Below, in pieces: positions 43,937 to 56,439 of a stretch of DNA of 64,000 nt. Both the position numbers and the translations under genes were made by a program. The notes beneath the pieces are model-generated. The model had not been told where the DNA came from. It ran no database searches and saw nothing but the letters and a program-made list of their open reading frames with translations. Source of the stretch: Akebia trifoliata (lineage: Eukaryota > Streptophyta > Magnoliopsida > Ranunculales > Lardizabalaceae); assembly GCA_017979445.1 (NCBI GenBank), contig CM030711.1:45617560-45681559 (forward strand), read 5' to 3'. How positions within the stretch are numbered: the stretch's first letter is position 1; each line of letters opens with the position of its first letter.

Positions 43937-46390
43937 CCTGTCAATATCATAGGTCGCTGTTAAAATTGATTTATTAGGAAAAGATGTGAGATGGCGTTGT
44001 CTTCTTTCGGAGCCATAAATACTTCAAGAAGAAATTTTAACGGAGACACCAACTTGTGGGACAGTACATGTGATACACATGCAAAATCTGTGGGACCCAC
44101 CATTTGACGAGGATGTGGTCAAGGTACTTCGTCCATCATATTGACTCGTCCAAAAACTCGAGTTAACTCGCTTGAAATTTTGAAAGGAAAATGCTGATGT
44201 AACATTGAAATTGACATCTTTTCAGACATTGCTGACGTGGATCTATCTATATAATCATGTTTTTCATTGAGATCCCTGGAGAAGCATCAATGGTTCTGTG
44301 CACACTAATGTCCCAAACGATGTTAATCTCAATATTACTCCAGCACGACTCATTTTGAAATAGGTAAATTACACTTTAACCCTTATAGTTTGGCATGATT
44401 CTATTTTAACTCCCTAATGTGCTTATAATTGCCTTTACCTCCCCTTTCACCAACGGAGTTAAATTCAGATGTTATTTTACTATTTTACTCTCTTATTTTA
44501 TATTAGTTTTTATAAAAAATATTTTTTAAAATAAAACCTAAAATGATCATTCTAAACATTCGTTGGACTATTTTTTCAATGGCATATTTTTATTCATAGA
44601 AAGGAGTAACATTTTAAAAAGGACAAAATGATCTTTATAAAAGGAACCTAACAATAGGTTGATGCGAATTTGACATAAGGGGGGGGGTAAGTGAACCCCT
44701 TCGATAAGTATAAGGTGGTAAATATAATTATCAAAATATTAAAAGGTAAAAATGGAATTATGCCAAATTACATGGGGTCAAAGTGTAATTTACCCTTTTG
44801 AAAATACTTACCATCCATTTTGAAAGTATAATGATTTTGTAACTCAACCTTACAATAAATTAAAAAATTCAATTGAAGTGTACATTGCAAGAATCGTGGA
44901 TAAAGAGTTGTGTATCTCGAGGGGAAAAGCTACGATTCTTGCACCTGTCACGTCAATGAGTTTTTGAGTTATCCTATCGAGTTGAGTTACAAAATCAACA
45001 CTCTTTCTGAAAACTTGGTTATATCAATTAGGTTTCATGTTTTAGATATAATAATAATAAAAAAGGTGGTGTTCAGCAACCAACGTTAGGTAGTTAAAAT
45101 TTGTCTTATGTAGGTTAAATTTTTTGGACTGGGCTGATTTTTTGTAAAGATGATATTTATACCTGTCAATATCATAGGTTGCTCTTAAAATTGATTTTCA
45201 GGAAAATAGTTGAGATGACGTTGTCTTCTTTCGGAGCCATAAATATTTAAAGAAGGAATTTTAACAATATTGTGGTACTGAGACACCAACTTGTGGGACC
45301 TACTTGGGCGATAGATGTGATACACATGCAAAATTTGTGGGACCCACCATTTGACGTGGATGTGGTTAAGGTACTTCATCCATTACATTGGCTCATCCAA
45401 AAATCCGAGTTGACTCGCTTGAAATTTTGAAAGGAAAATGCTGAAGTAATATTGAAATTAACATTGTTTCAAACATTGTTGACGTGGATGTATCTATAGA
45501 ACCATGTTTTTCATTGACATACGTGTGAAAAACATCAATTATTCTGTGCACACCAATGTCCCAAACGATGTCAATTTCAATGTTACTCCAACATGACCCA
45601 TTTTGAAAAAAGTAAATTGTAGTTTGACCCTTATTAGTTTGGCATAATTCCATTTTGACCCCCTAATGTATTTATAATTGCCTTTTCCTCCCCTTTCACA
45701 AACGGAGTTAAATTCAGATGTATTTTACTATTTTACTTTCTTATTTTACATTATTTTCTATTAAAAAATAAATTTTAAAACAAAACTTAAAATGGCCCTT
45801 CTAAACATTCATTGAACCCATTTTTTCACTGGCATATTTTTATTCATAGAATGGAGTAACATTTTAAAAAGGACAAAATGATCTTTTATAAAAGGAACCT
45901 AACAGTTAGGTTGATGCCAATTTGACAGAAGGGGGGTAAGTGAACCCCTTAGATAAGTATAAGATGGTAAATGTAATTATCAAAATATTAAGGGGTAAAA
46001 ATGAAATTATGCCAAATTATATGGGTCAAACTGTAATTTACCCTTTTGAAAATACTTACCATCCATTTTTGAAAGTGTAATGATTTTGTAACTCAGCCTA
46101 ACAGGTAACTCAAAAACTCATTTGATGTGTATCCTCCAAGAATCGTAAATAAAGAGTTTTGTATCTTGAGGGAAATAGTTACGGTTCTTGCACTTGCCAC
46201 TTCAGTGAGTTTTTGAGTTATCTTATCAGGTTGAGTTACAAAATCAATACTCTTTCTGAAATTTTGGTTGTGTCAACTAGGTTTCATGTTTTAGATATAA
46301 TAATAAAAAAAAAATGTGGTGTTCAACAACCAACGTTAGGGAGTCAACACATTTATCCTATATAAGCTAAAAATTTGAATTTGGCTAATT
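43937..46390. repeat. 1.2-kb tandem duplication (two units)
   Basis: Unit 1 is 43937-45161 and unit 2 is 45162 to about 46390, a 1225-bp step. Both begin CCTGTCAATATCATAGGT, then GTTGTCTTCTTTCGGAGCCA, GCAAAATYTGTGGGACCCAC and GACGTGGATSTATCTAT. Each unit contains an inverted-repeat element with GTAAATT..AATTTACCC ends (44363-44795 and 45611-46044), a small GATACACA-type hairpin (about 44870-44960 and 46125-46215), and the start of a hairpin MITE. The junction between units cuts the first MITE. Confidence 0.85.
45067..45161. mobile_element. Truncated hairpin MITE, copy 11, at duplication junction
   Basis: GTGGTGTTCAGCAACCAACG then GGGCTGATTTTTTGTAAAGA is the left quarter of the family. It stops at 45161 exactly where unit 2 of the tandem duplication begins. 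Confidence 0.75.
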
Positions 46391-46678
46391 TTTTGTGAGG
46401 ATGGTCTCTATTGTGATGAGATCTTCTCACAAAAATTAACCCAATCTAAAACTTCTAATCCCATAAAAAATGATTTACAATTTAATGATAAATAATCGAC
46501 GATCCACAATTCTAAATCACTTTTGATGGGATTACCAGTTTTATATTGGACTGATTTTTTTGAGGATAATCTCCTCACTATAGAGATCGTCTTCACAGAA
46601 AAATCAATCCAATTCAAAATTTCTAACCAATGTAGAACAAATGTGTTGGCTATCTATCGTTGGTTGTTGAACGGGACA
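46316..46678. mobile_element. Hairpin MITE, copy 12 (complete counterpart of copy 11)
   Basis: Starts GTGGTGTTCAACAACCAACG and ends GTTGGTTGTTGAACGGGACA, which are inverted. It has internal GAGGATGGTCTCTATTGTGA-type hairpins and centre CGACGATCCACAATTC. It lies at the end of unit 2 and shows what copy 11 lost. Confidence 0.78.
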
Positions 46679-47926
46679 CAACTAAAAAATTGTTATTTGC
46701 TATTGATTTTAAATATTTTTTAGTTGCACATCTTTGAAAAAAAAAAAAAAAAAAAGGCTTTTGAATGCCTTATATGTCACAATTAAGTGCGATGCTTACT
46801 AAATTCTATAGAAAAGGACAATTTAAAAAGCTGGACCACAGGTTGGGGGCTCATGAAGAATTATGGACCATCTTGTAGGCTTTTATCTAATGACCTTTCT
46901 TTTTTATATTTAAATTTTCTTCACCTAACGTAAACCTCCTTTTATAAAGAAATGTCGTGTGATTCATCCCTAAGTGCATTACGAAATAGAAAACAAGATA
47001 CACAAATCCCTCAACTCCCTCTTATGTTCAGCAATCTAATAAACTTAATTATATGACTTTTCAATTTTTTTTAATGAGAATTTGTAATCCCACTTTGTTT
47101 AGGAGCGATGATTTTTTTAAGTACTTAGCAAAGGTGAACGAGATTTCAAGAAGTTTTAAAGGTGAACGAGATTTCAAGAAGTTTTGAATTCAAGTCGTAG
47201 GATCAACACTCCACAAACCTTACTAACTTGAATTGATTAAGTTGGCACCTTCATCTAGAGAAAAAAAAACCTAAGAATATTGTAGACATGGGAAATTCAT
47301 TGAGTGAACGTCAAATGCTACGTTGGTTTGAAGTTGTTACCAATTTTTTTTTTTTTTTTTGAAAAAAGTGTGAATGGTCATCCGATTAATTATTTTGAAA
47401 AATCCATTTTTTTAATTAATTAGTGACTCCAAGATATGGATAAGGAAATTAATCTACTTAGAGATCTATGTAAGGGGTTCGATTAGATATTGGAGAAGGT
47501 GTTAAGCACCCCTCTTTCTCATCTTAGATGGTAATCTTATTAACATGGTCACTTGATGAAAACAAAATAAAAGAAGTAAAATTTAAGAAAATATTTTTTA
47601 TTTATGTCCTTATATGAATGGACGTTAATTTTGGCACATATCATGAGAGTCTCCTCATTGAGAGATGGAGATCACAAAATCTTGCCTTAAAATTATATTT
47701 TTGACAAAAAAAAATCTTAAAGAAAAAGGCAGCGAAAGAAGATGACAGGAATAAGAAAAATTATATTATCCTTACTACACTCTACCTTAAAGCTTGATTT
47801 ATTTTTCTTGTTTTTCTTTATTAATTTTAATGAAGGAGCCTTAATTTCTTTAGACTTATTTATAGAGATGGCAGTTGAGTAATGGATGGTGTAAGGATAT
47901 GAGATTTAGGAAAATGAAAAGATATG

Positions 47927-47957
<31 letters not shown>

Positions 47958-50900
47958 AACTTGAGGTGAGTAGAGATATTAGGATGAGAGGCGTGCGCGG
48001 GGGGGGGGGGGGGGGGTGAGAGTATGTGAGGTGAGAGTGTTAATGAAGATGACTTGAGAGGGGTGTTGAAGCCTTGTAGTAGGCACATAAGACTACTTGG
48101 AAGTCTTAAGGCCTTTATTTTGAGTAAAACATTGAATTTTGAATATTTGTGCCTTTAGTCTCATTTACGATTTTTTTGACAAAAATATGTCTTTTTTTTT
48201 TTTTTTTATTCTTTTCGAATTAGACTGATTCAAATTGGAGTGCCTATAAATATGATACATGTGAAAATTTAAATGAATTAAAATAAAAAACTCTAGAACG
48301 ACACTCAAGTATCCCACATCAGGATGTTGTAGAGAAATCGATTCAAAAGCAATAATAAAAATAAATAAATCAAAATGCAATTACACACAAAAAAAATACA
48401 AGGATATTTTACGATATTCTCTCAACATTCACAAAAATCACAACGATTCCATTATGAAGAGAAAATTTAGGAAAACCTAACTAAGGGGTATCACATTAAA
48501 CCAATGAAATTACGAAAAATACCCTTGAAAAATAGGTCATTGTATCAAATTACAACCTCAATCTATCAATTCCCATAACTTTATGTGATTTATATATATT
48601 ATTTATGATCATCACATCGATCAGTGGGGTCCCATGTTGGTATGGAGTCCCATCACCCATGACCAAGAGATGTGAAGTTGTTGAAATCTGTATACAGTTA
48701 ACATTTAAAAAGGGCTATAATTATCCATTTGTCCAACCATACTCCACATTCTTTGTTTATTTCTCATCTTTACCTACATAATATGGACCACCGCATTTGT
48801 GGTGAATATTTGAGATACCCCCTTATATTTTCAAACTGATGACACACCCCTTTGATCTAGGTCTTATCTAATAAACATATATAAAAGATCTAATATAACT
48901 TCTCCCATCTTCAACTTTTAACAAGAAAAAAAAAAAAAAAATCCCTTGAAAAGTGGGTCATCCTCAATCTCTTGGGTGAAAATTGTTTACCCTCATCTTT
49001 GCCCATAATATTTTTATTTATTTCAATTTTTAAATCCTAAAAATAACATAAGTTTTTTGAAAAGTAAAAAAAAAAATGACAAAATTTTGAGTAGAAAAAA
49101 AATTGAAAGAATTTTAAAGGGATTTAGACGAGATTGAAACAATGAATTGAAGATGAGGTTGAGTGGATTAAAATGAAATTAACACAGAGGTTGAAGAGAA
49201 ATTTTAATATATTTCTATAATTATAGATGAGAATATTAAGGTCATTTTTCATTAGTTTATAAGAGAAGACGGAGGTCAAGGGGTCATGTCATCAATTTAG
49301 AAATATAGAGGGGTATCTCAAACATTCATCGAAACATTGAAGGCCAGGTCTAAATCAATACGGCGGATTAATCAATCCAAGTCTTCGTAGTCAATCAAAG
49401 ATAAGGCCTAATTCGAGTTCACATTTCAGAGTCCATATGCTTTAAATATAAAATTGACTTTTAAGTAACATTTTTGGTTGAAACTTATTAATCGAAAATT
49501 TTAATAATTAAGACGATTGATTGATACTATACACATATAGTAAAAAAAAAACATGATGAAAATGGACAAAAATCTAAGCCGTCTATGTTAGATAAGACCC
49601 CCAATCAATCAGAGATGCTCAATCCGAATCCAAATCCAAATCAAAATACCGACATTCAAGTCAACACAAGTCATCGGACTCGGTTGGGTCGGGTTGGTCC
49701 ATAATACATTTATCGGAGAGAGAGACAGAGAGAGAGAGATTACTGATATTGAGGAAATTAAAAGTACAATCTATCGAACCAAACCTTTAAACAATAACCC
49801 AACAAAGAAATATAAAATTTTAAATTTTGAAATTTTGATTTTGATTGGAAAACCTGTGATTTTATAAATTAGGGTTGTAATCATTCTGAAATATTGAGGA
49901 AACTCTTTGATTCATTAATCCATCAACGTAAGCACAAACCACATAAATTTTGATTTAGTTATTTTTTAATCACAATAAATATAGGGTTTCGCACTATCAA
50001 AAGGGGTCGAGGTCTACCGATTGGAGACAATCCAATCTTGTAAGCCGTTGGATCCTTAAAGTTACAAATGACTTTAATCACACTTCTTAATTAAGTGGAG
50101 TTACTTTCCTAATCATTTTTTAATCCTAATCCTAGCTTTAGCAAAATTAATATTGTGGGTCGTACCACTTAGAAACCAATTAAGAAACATAAATGAAATT
50201 AATATTTTATTTAATTGAAGATACTTACAATATCGTACTTCAATCTGAACAAAATAATTTTTTATTTTTTATTTTAAACCAACTCTAATGGTAAGTTTTT
50301 TTAAAATCGAGCAACCACTCTATAATTTTCAGAAAGAAAAACAAATTACGTATTCTTTTGAAAACTTTCACCCAGAATATATCACCACTGGGCTATGACC
50401 TAAAGGCAACATGACGACAAACAGCTAATACCACTAAATCTTTATACCTTATACAATTAACAACTATTCATGACGAGGCACCGAATAAAATTCAACCAAG
50501 GCGACTTTAATGTTCTTGGTGAAATTTTATTTATTTTTTTACTTGTGCACATACCATGATTGCATGATTTAATTATATAGTTTGATTATGATAATGCAAT
50601 AATAAAATGAAGTCAAATGAATAATACATGTTCAAATCATCAAGCATACAATGAAAACTCTCTCAATTATACAATAAATCAAATGATTATATAAAATATT
50701 CATATGGGGTACACGTTTCTTAAATATCTTAGATGAAATACTTTAAGTCAATGGATCTACAATCGTAAGTTAAGGTCGAGAGATGTTGTATTACGATTTG
50801 TCCACCTCTGACTCTAACTCGATCAAGAATAATAATATAAAAAAATAAAAAATAAAAAATAAAAAAATAAAAACTCGATTTCAATGTTTCTTATTTGTCT

Positions 50901-51618
50901 GATCTCAAGGTCATTCTTTATGTATTTTCGACGACTTCATCATAAAATGATTTTATTCGTCTGTGAATGAAATGCACTACTTTAAACCCATTCACAAAGT
51001 TCTTTAGCAAAATGGTTTGTTGTGGAGTTTTGTGAAAAGTTACATATTCTACTTTTATATTGAAAAATGCCAAATAGATATTATTTTCACTTATTTATGA
51101 TACATCATTTTCCATGACCACACAACACAAATCTAGATGTGGATTTCAAATTGTCTTTGCATTCGGAAAAATCTGAGTCTGAGTAGTCGACAATCACTAA
51201 AGTTTTCATTCTATCTCATTCTTAGGGCATTGCAACTAAATAAATCGTGCATCAATTATAACTTTTGGTCATTTTCTCAATAATATTTGAAAATATTTTC
51301 AAATATCGGATAGAATGATCTCTCAAAGATATGGTTTTAGCTTGTCTAAGGTAGATATTTGATCGATGGCACCGATGATAAGGAAAATGCTTTGGTGCAA
51401 ATAGAGAGCTTCATAAGTATATTTTCTTTGTTCTTCTTCAGATTCCAATCAAAATATCTTTACTTAAAAGAAATAATAGAATTGATAATAAGGACAAGCT
51501 CAAAAGCTTCAAATGAGAGGTGGATATAGATTCAAGGAATCTTTTAATTCGAATATATTGCATATTCCATTATGATTTACACATTTATATTTAAAACATG
51601 GTTAAACATGTCTAAAGA

Positions 51619-51655
<37 letters not shown>

Positions 51656-51778
51656 ACACAAAACAAAAAAACAAAAAAACCAAAAAAACCTGGATGCTTT
51701 AATAAGCATCCTCAAAAGGTTACATAGCAACCCCACAACTGAAAAATGTGTAATCAAATTATTAAACAAAGTGCATTT

Positions 51779-51809
<31 letters not shown>

Positions 51810-53400
51810 TTTGCTCCGAATTAGTTGTACCTAATATAATGAAATGACATATTTTCTCCATTTGGGCCAATTGACCTCTTAGAGCACCATTTATCCTTCA
51901 AATCCCCTAGGTACATGCAATACCCCACAAACCACCCATATCAGGTATGTTGTGGGTGGCTAACGAGTGGACTTAAACTAAAGAAAATTTTCTTTAAAGG
52001 GTTGTCCTGGCCACTATGTCAATAGTCGTTTCAGAACTTAGTTTGATATTATTTCAAAGCCTTTACCATTAATTACGTATAAATAATAGAACAGAAAAAA
52101 TTGCACATTTTAATAGATACACATAATATTCTCATTTTAAACTTATGATAATTGCTAGTTTGAAAATGGTACCACAAAACTACGAGAATCGAGAATCATG
52201 AGACACATAAATTTGTGATCTTGAGGAGGTTGCAATCGCAAGTTAAGTGTGATAGAATTTGATTATTGAATAAATTCAAGTAAAATTCATAAACAAATGT
52301 GGAATTATTTTTTTTCCAAATAGAGTCTTCTAGTTTCCTTAGGTTGATTTTGGGCATATTAATGGTTACCGCTCTTTGCAGGGTTGAATTGAGCAGAGGA
52401 TCATATTTGAATCAGTTTTCAAAGAATATATACCAAAACTTAATTTTTTACACTTTCAAATTTTATTTTCCTACCAAAATAGCTCACAAATTTTGTTTTT
52501 CCTGTATAAAAAAAAATACCCTCAAATGCTTATTTCCCAAATGTACGTAATGCACGCGTCTACAAGATCCCAATGTTTAGAAAAAAATTTGAAGTCGACT
52601 ATGTCATAGACCTAAAGAAGGTTGAGAGCAAATCCTTTGTAGCTTATTTTTCTTGTAGCTCTCTGTACCCACAATCAATGACTAAGGGTGTACCACATCA
52701 TCAATACAGTTACAGGGAATGTCCATTTTTAAATACTTGATCTGACCAAAAATCGATTTTTTTTATATATATATTTTTTTCATATCTGATCTAAACCGTG
52801 AGTAAAAGAGGACTGAGTAGTTATTTTTAATCTATGATTAATATAACAGGAGGTACAAAGGATCCACTCTCAAGAGGGTTATCCTATTTCATAAAATTTC
52901 GTGTGTTAATACTAAATTTCATCTCTAATTATGAATATTTGAGATTTAAATGGAATTAGAGAGAATATTTATATTAATTTTTTTTAAGTCGTGTTGGAGT
53001 GGCTTCAAGTTGAAACCTCATATCGTACTTCTTGACGTCAGAGTGGATAGGAATCATAAATGCTTTTTTACTTGTATCACGGTAAAGACAGATTTTGAAA
53101 TGATTGTAATATTAGGATTCACATATTTTAATCAAAATATGTATATTGTTGTAAATTATCTTATTTTCATGAATAATGAATAATAATCTCCTATTTCATT
53201 AAATATCTTCCCATCAATACTTGAAGAAAATTGATATTCCAGAAAAAAGAGACTTCATTTTCCTAAAAATAATTCCTTACGTCACATGTGACAAAAATTT
53301 ATGTGATGAAAATCTGTGTGTGTGTGTGTGTGTGTGTGAAGGATAAACATTGATTTGGTTACTCAAAAAACCTCTTCTTTTTTGTCCTGGAATCAGAAGA
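46679..53400. other. Intergenic, no gene seen
   Basis: AT-rich DNA without a recognisable coding region. It holds simple repeats: (AG)n at about 47932-47957, a poly-G run at 48000-48017, (CT)n/(CA)n at 51621-51652, (TA)n at 51786-51811 and (TG)n at 53317-53337. Positions 48940-49330 share degenerate words with 29290-29640. Short open frames, such as 48165-48380 on the minus strand, look random. Confidence 0.55.
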
Positions 53401-53409
53401 ACACGTGTC
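53401..53409. promoter_or_regulatory. G-box/ABRE-like ACACGTGTC upstream of the DUF761 gene
   Basis: ACACGTGTC, with a CACGTG core, lies 224 bp upstream of the ATG at 53633. It could bind bZIP or bHLH factors. The 5' leader also contains CT/GA tracts (53520-53583) typical of plant leaders. Function is inferred from the motif only. Confidence 0.45.
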
Positions 53410-53632
53410 TCTTCAGATCAACAAATATTAGAAAAAAAAGATAATATTTTTAAAAAATAAAAAATACCTCACCCTCATAAATGCCTCTCTCAACCTTTCT
53501 CACACACTGTAAACCACAACCTCTCTCTCGCACTGCGACAAAATCTCCCAAAATTTTCTACTATAAGAGAGAGAGAGAGAGAGCCAACCAAACCGAAACC
53601 TAAGCAGAAACAGAAACAAAAATCAACCAAAC

Positions 53633-54337
53633 ATGCTTGAAGAAGCTCTCCCTTCGATCTGGACTTCCATGAACAGTTGGTTCACACCCACTGTTCTCTT
53701 CGTTCTCTTAAACCTCATGATCGGCACCATCGCTGTTACTTCTGGCATTGGAACACAGAAACATCACCAACAACAAGAACCCAAAGAAGGAAACCAACCA
53801 AAGCTCGCCCGTGCTCCATCTGTTTTAGAACGTCTCAAATCCATCAATCTCTACCGCTACAGATCCCAAGAACTAGACCCTTTTCCATCCACCACCACCA
53901 CCACCATCTTGAACCCACCAGATCTCGAGATTCTTAAAAAAACAGACCCAATCGAAACCCTAGTTTTAACCCAAGAAGAAAAAGTTGTTCCTGATGAAAA
54001 CCCAGATGAATTTCATGATCATCATGTTAGTAGAAGCAAATCTGACACCAAACCAGCATCTGGAGAAATGCCTGTAAAGCTGTCAAAGAAGATGAAGAAA
54101 TCGGCGAGTGCGAAATCTGCATTTGGGCATTTTGAAGAAGAACAAAAGACTGATATTCGGCCTTCGACTGTGAAAGAAGGGAAGACGAAGTCGAATGACT
54201 TGCAGACGTTTGGAGACGATGAAGAGGTCGATGCGAAGGCAGACGATTTCATTAACAAGTTCAAGCAGCAATTGAAGTTGCAGAGGCTCGATTCGATCCT
54301 CCGGAACAGGGGGATGCTCAAGAAAGGTGGAAATTAG
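53633..54337 (+). CDS. DUF4408/DUF761 (cotton-fibre-type) membrane protein, single exon, 234 aa
   Basis: An intronless gene with start context AAACATGCTT. The N-terminus (residues 5-37) fits DUF4408: PSIWTSMNSWFTPTVLF followed by a hydrophobic helix (about 19-36) that would anchor it in a membrane. The middle (40-195) is low-complexity and polar, with His/Gln-rich (HHQQQE), poly-Thr and Lys/Ser-rich stretches, probably disordered. The C-terminus (196-224, EEVDAKADDFINKF then KQQLKLQRLDSIL) is a typical DUF761 motif. Proteins with this pairing are plant-specific and of unknown biochemical role; some are linked to fibre or stress expression. Length is in the family range. Antisense open frames over it are shadows. 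The TAG stop at 54335-54337 is followed by a T-rich 3' UTR. Confidence 0.92.
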   Translation: MLEEALPSIWTSMNSWFTPTVLFVLLNLMIGTIAVTSGIGTQKHHQQQEPKEGNQPKLARAPSVLERLKSINLYRYRSQELDPFPSTTTTTILNPPDLEILKKTDPIETLVLTQEEKVVPDENPDEFHDHHVSRSKSDTKPASGEMPVKLSKKMKKSASAKSAFGHFEEEQKTDIRPSTVKEGKTKSNDLQTFGDDEEVDAKADDFINKFKQQLKLQRLDSILRNRGMLKKGGN

Positions 54338-55465
54338 GGTTTGTTTAGGGGGTTTGATCTCTTGTGTTTTTAGGGTTTTTTTTTTTTTTTTTGGTTTGTT
54401 TGTTGTAGATCTCCCACTACTGTTTTCAGACATTGTTGTTATATATGTCTCTCTTGAATTTGACTGGAAGTTATGGATATTTTGGTTATTTTAGTCTATT
54501 TCTGTTTTCTTCTTTAATGGAGACTGGTAGGTATCAGAGAGGATTGTAAGGGAGGATGTTACACGAAGAAGAAGAAGAGTGGAAGGACAAAAATGGCCAT
54601 ACGTTTTGGCTTGAATAAAGAAGAAAATTATGGGCATTTTTGTCAATTAGTGTTTGGCATCTGGAGTTACTTTATCCCGTATATTCCGGTTGTTTGAAAT
54701 TTACAAGTATGTATGCGGTGGTACATACATTGGTCTGTCATCCACATGGGTACAATTTAATACCAATTTGATTGTGTAGAAGACTATATATAGTTTTATA
54801 GATTCTCTGATGACTTTAGATTGATGGTTTACTCATGACTCATGAATCATGTTGTCCCTAATGTATAGGGTTAGTCTAATGGATCGGGTTCCGATCCATT
54901 GGGACCATTTTGATTAGTATTGGACTTAAAATCAATATCTTTGTTGGAATGGGTTATTTATTTACTTGATCAACATCTGATTCTATATGACTATACGATT
55001 GGGTCAAGATGAAGATCAAATCCAATTTGCTATACAAAATAAATTTCGTCTCTTAAGGTTTACTCAATGATCCTAGTGACTAGGGTTAGTCAACGGATCG
55101 TATGGATCCATCTGTGACCAATAATTTGATAAGGATTGAATGTAGAATCAATGCAATTGGACCCTTGTTGGGGTTTTTTGGACTCGATAACATCTGAACG
55201 GCATTGATAATGAATTTAATATGAATGATAGATAGTTTGCATATTTTTGAAGGTTGCAATTTGGGTGGGTTGGATCAGATTGATCCCCAACCCAAAAACA
55301 CCAACCCGTGCCTGTGCCTGTGCCTGTGCCCAACCCTACCTCGGGCATAAAATACTCAATCTGAGACGAACCCAAGTTGAATTAGTTGAGTTAATTCATT
55401 CATCATTAATACTAGGTAATGTAGTAATGATAATGTTTTATAGAAAGATAAAGTATATATATAAA
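54338..55465. other. Intergenic, GGATC-rich repeat stretch
   Basis: Contains the 3' flank of the DUF761 gene, then the degenerate GGATC-rich repeat (54850-55240) and a short (CCTGTG)n-like tract (55306-55330). No gene is seen. Confidence 0.5.
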
Positions 55466-55821
55466 GGGTCGGGATCCGTACATAATATTTTGTCTTATAT
55501 GGTAAAATAGTTTTGGATTGGACTGATATTTGGTGAGGATGATATCTATGGTCAATAGATCATCCTTACAAAAAATCAGCTGATTCTAAACCTTCTAATC
55601 CTATAAAAAGTGGTTACAAATTAACAGTTAAAATGAACGGTTCACAATTCTTTAACTTGTAAACTTGGATTAGCAATTTCAAAATGAGTTGATTTTTTGC
55701 AAGGATGATCTCTTCACCATAGAGACCACCCTCACAAAAAATCAGCCCATTCCGAACCTTTTTGCCTTTATAAGACAAAACAAGTTGTCTAGAATATTAT
55801 CTGCGGATCTTGATCCTGACT
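55466..55821. mobile_element. Hairpin-in-hairpin MITE, copy 13
   Basis: Follows TATATATAAA and starts GGGTCGGGATCCGTACATAA; ends GGATCTTGATCCTGACTC before TATATA. Two hairpins (GTGAGGATGATATCTATGG and GCAAGGATGATCTCTTCACC types) lie around the centre GAACGGTTCACAATTC. Confidence 0.8.
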
Positions 55822-55837
55822 CATATATAAAATATGG

Positions 55838-56107
55838 ATCTTGTTAACGTGTGTCCTAAGGGCACGTGGTAAAATGCAATAAAAACACCAATTTCCAAAG
55901 TGTATTTATTGCACTTAACAAAAAAAAAAGATTTTGTTAACATGTGCCCGAGAGCACACATTAAAGTGCATTAAATACACCTGGAAAATTATTTTTTGTA
56001 TAGAGAATGTCTTTAAAAAAAAGAAAGTTTTTAGATAAAAAATACCTACAAATACTTATTTTCAAGATATATTTAATGCACTTTAAAGTGTGCCCATATT
56101 AACAAAA
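55838..56107. mobile_element. Inverted-repeat MITE with TTTGTTAAC ends, copy 2
   Basis: GATCTTGTTAACGTGTGCCC at left faces GTGTGCCCATATTAACAAAA at right. Inner ACACATTAAAGTGCATTAAA and TTTAATGCACTTTAAAGTGT pair. Partial copies continue to about 56440 (CAACGTGTGCCCTAGGGGCA). Confidence 0.62.
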
Positions 56108-56439
56108 TCTAATATTTATTTTCTTGAACCCGAGATCCAATCCAAGCTAACCATGCTAGCCGGACCCAAGGTCATGTTCAATCTAGGGTTCAGGTTTGTC
56201 CCGCCCAAGTTCTACTTCTATGTGTTTTTCTGTATTTTGTTAGGGGTCATATCAACGTGTGCCCTAGGGGCACATGTCAAGGTGCATTACCCATTAAGGG
56301 TATTTACCTTTAAAACAAATCCAAAATCTTTTTGAGGGTATTTACCAATTAAGTAAAAATCATTCCTTTCAGAGAAAAGGGGATTTGGAGATGCATTAAG
56401 TGCACATTATCCATGCATCTTTAGGCCACACTTTTATAG

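Noticed and set aside
54022..54433. Antisense open frames (99 and 116 codons) over the DUF761 gene
   Set aside because: They are composition shadows of the real + strand gene; no domain character and rich in poly-Ser/Phe/Lys.
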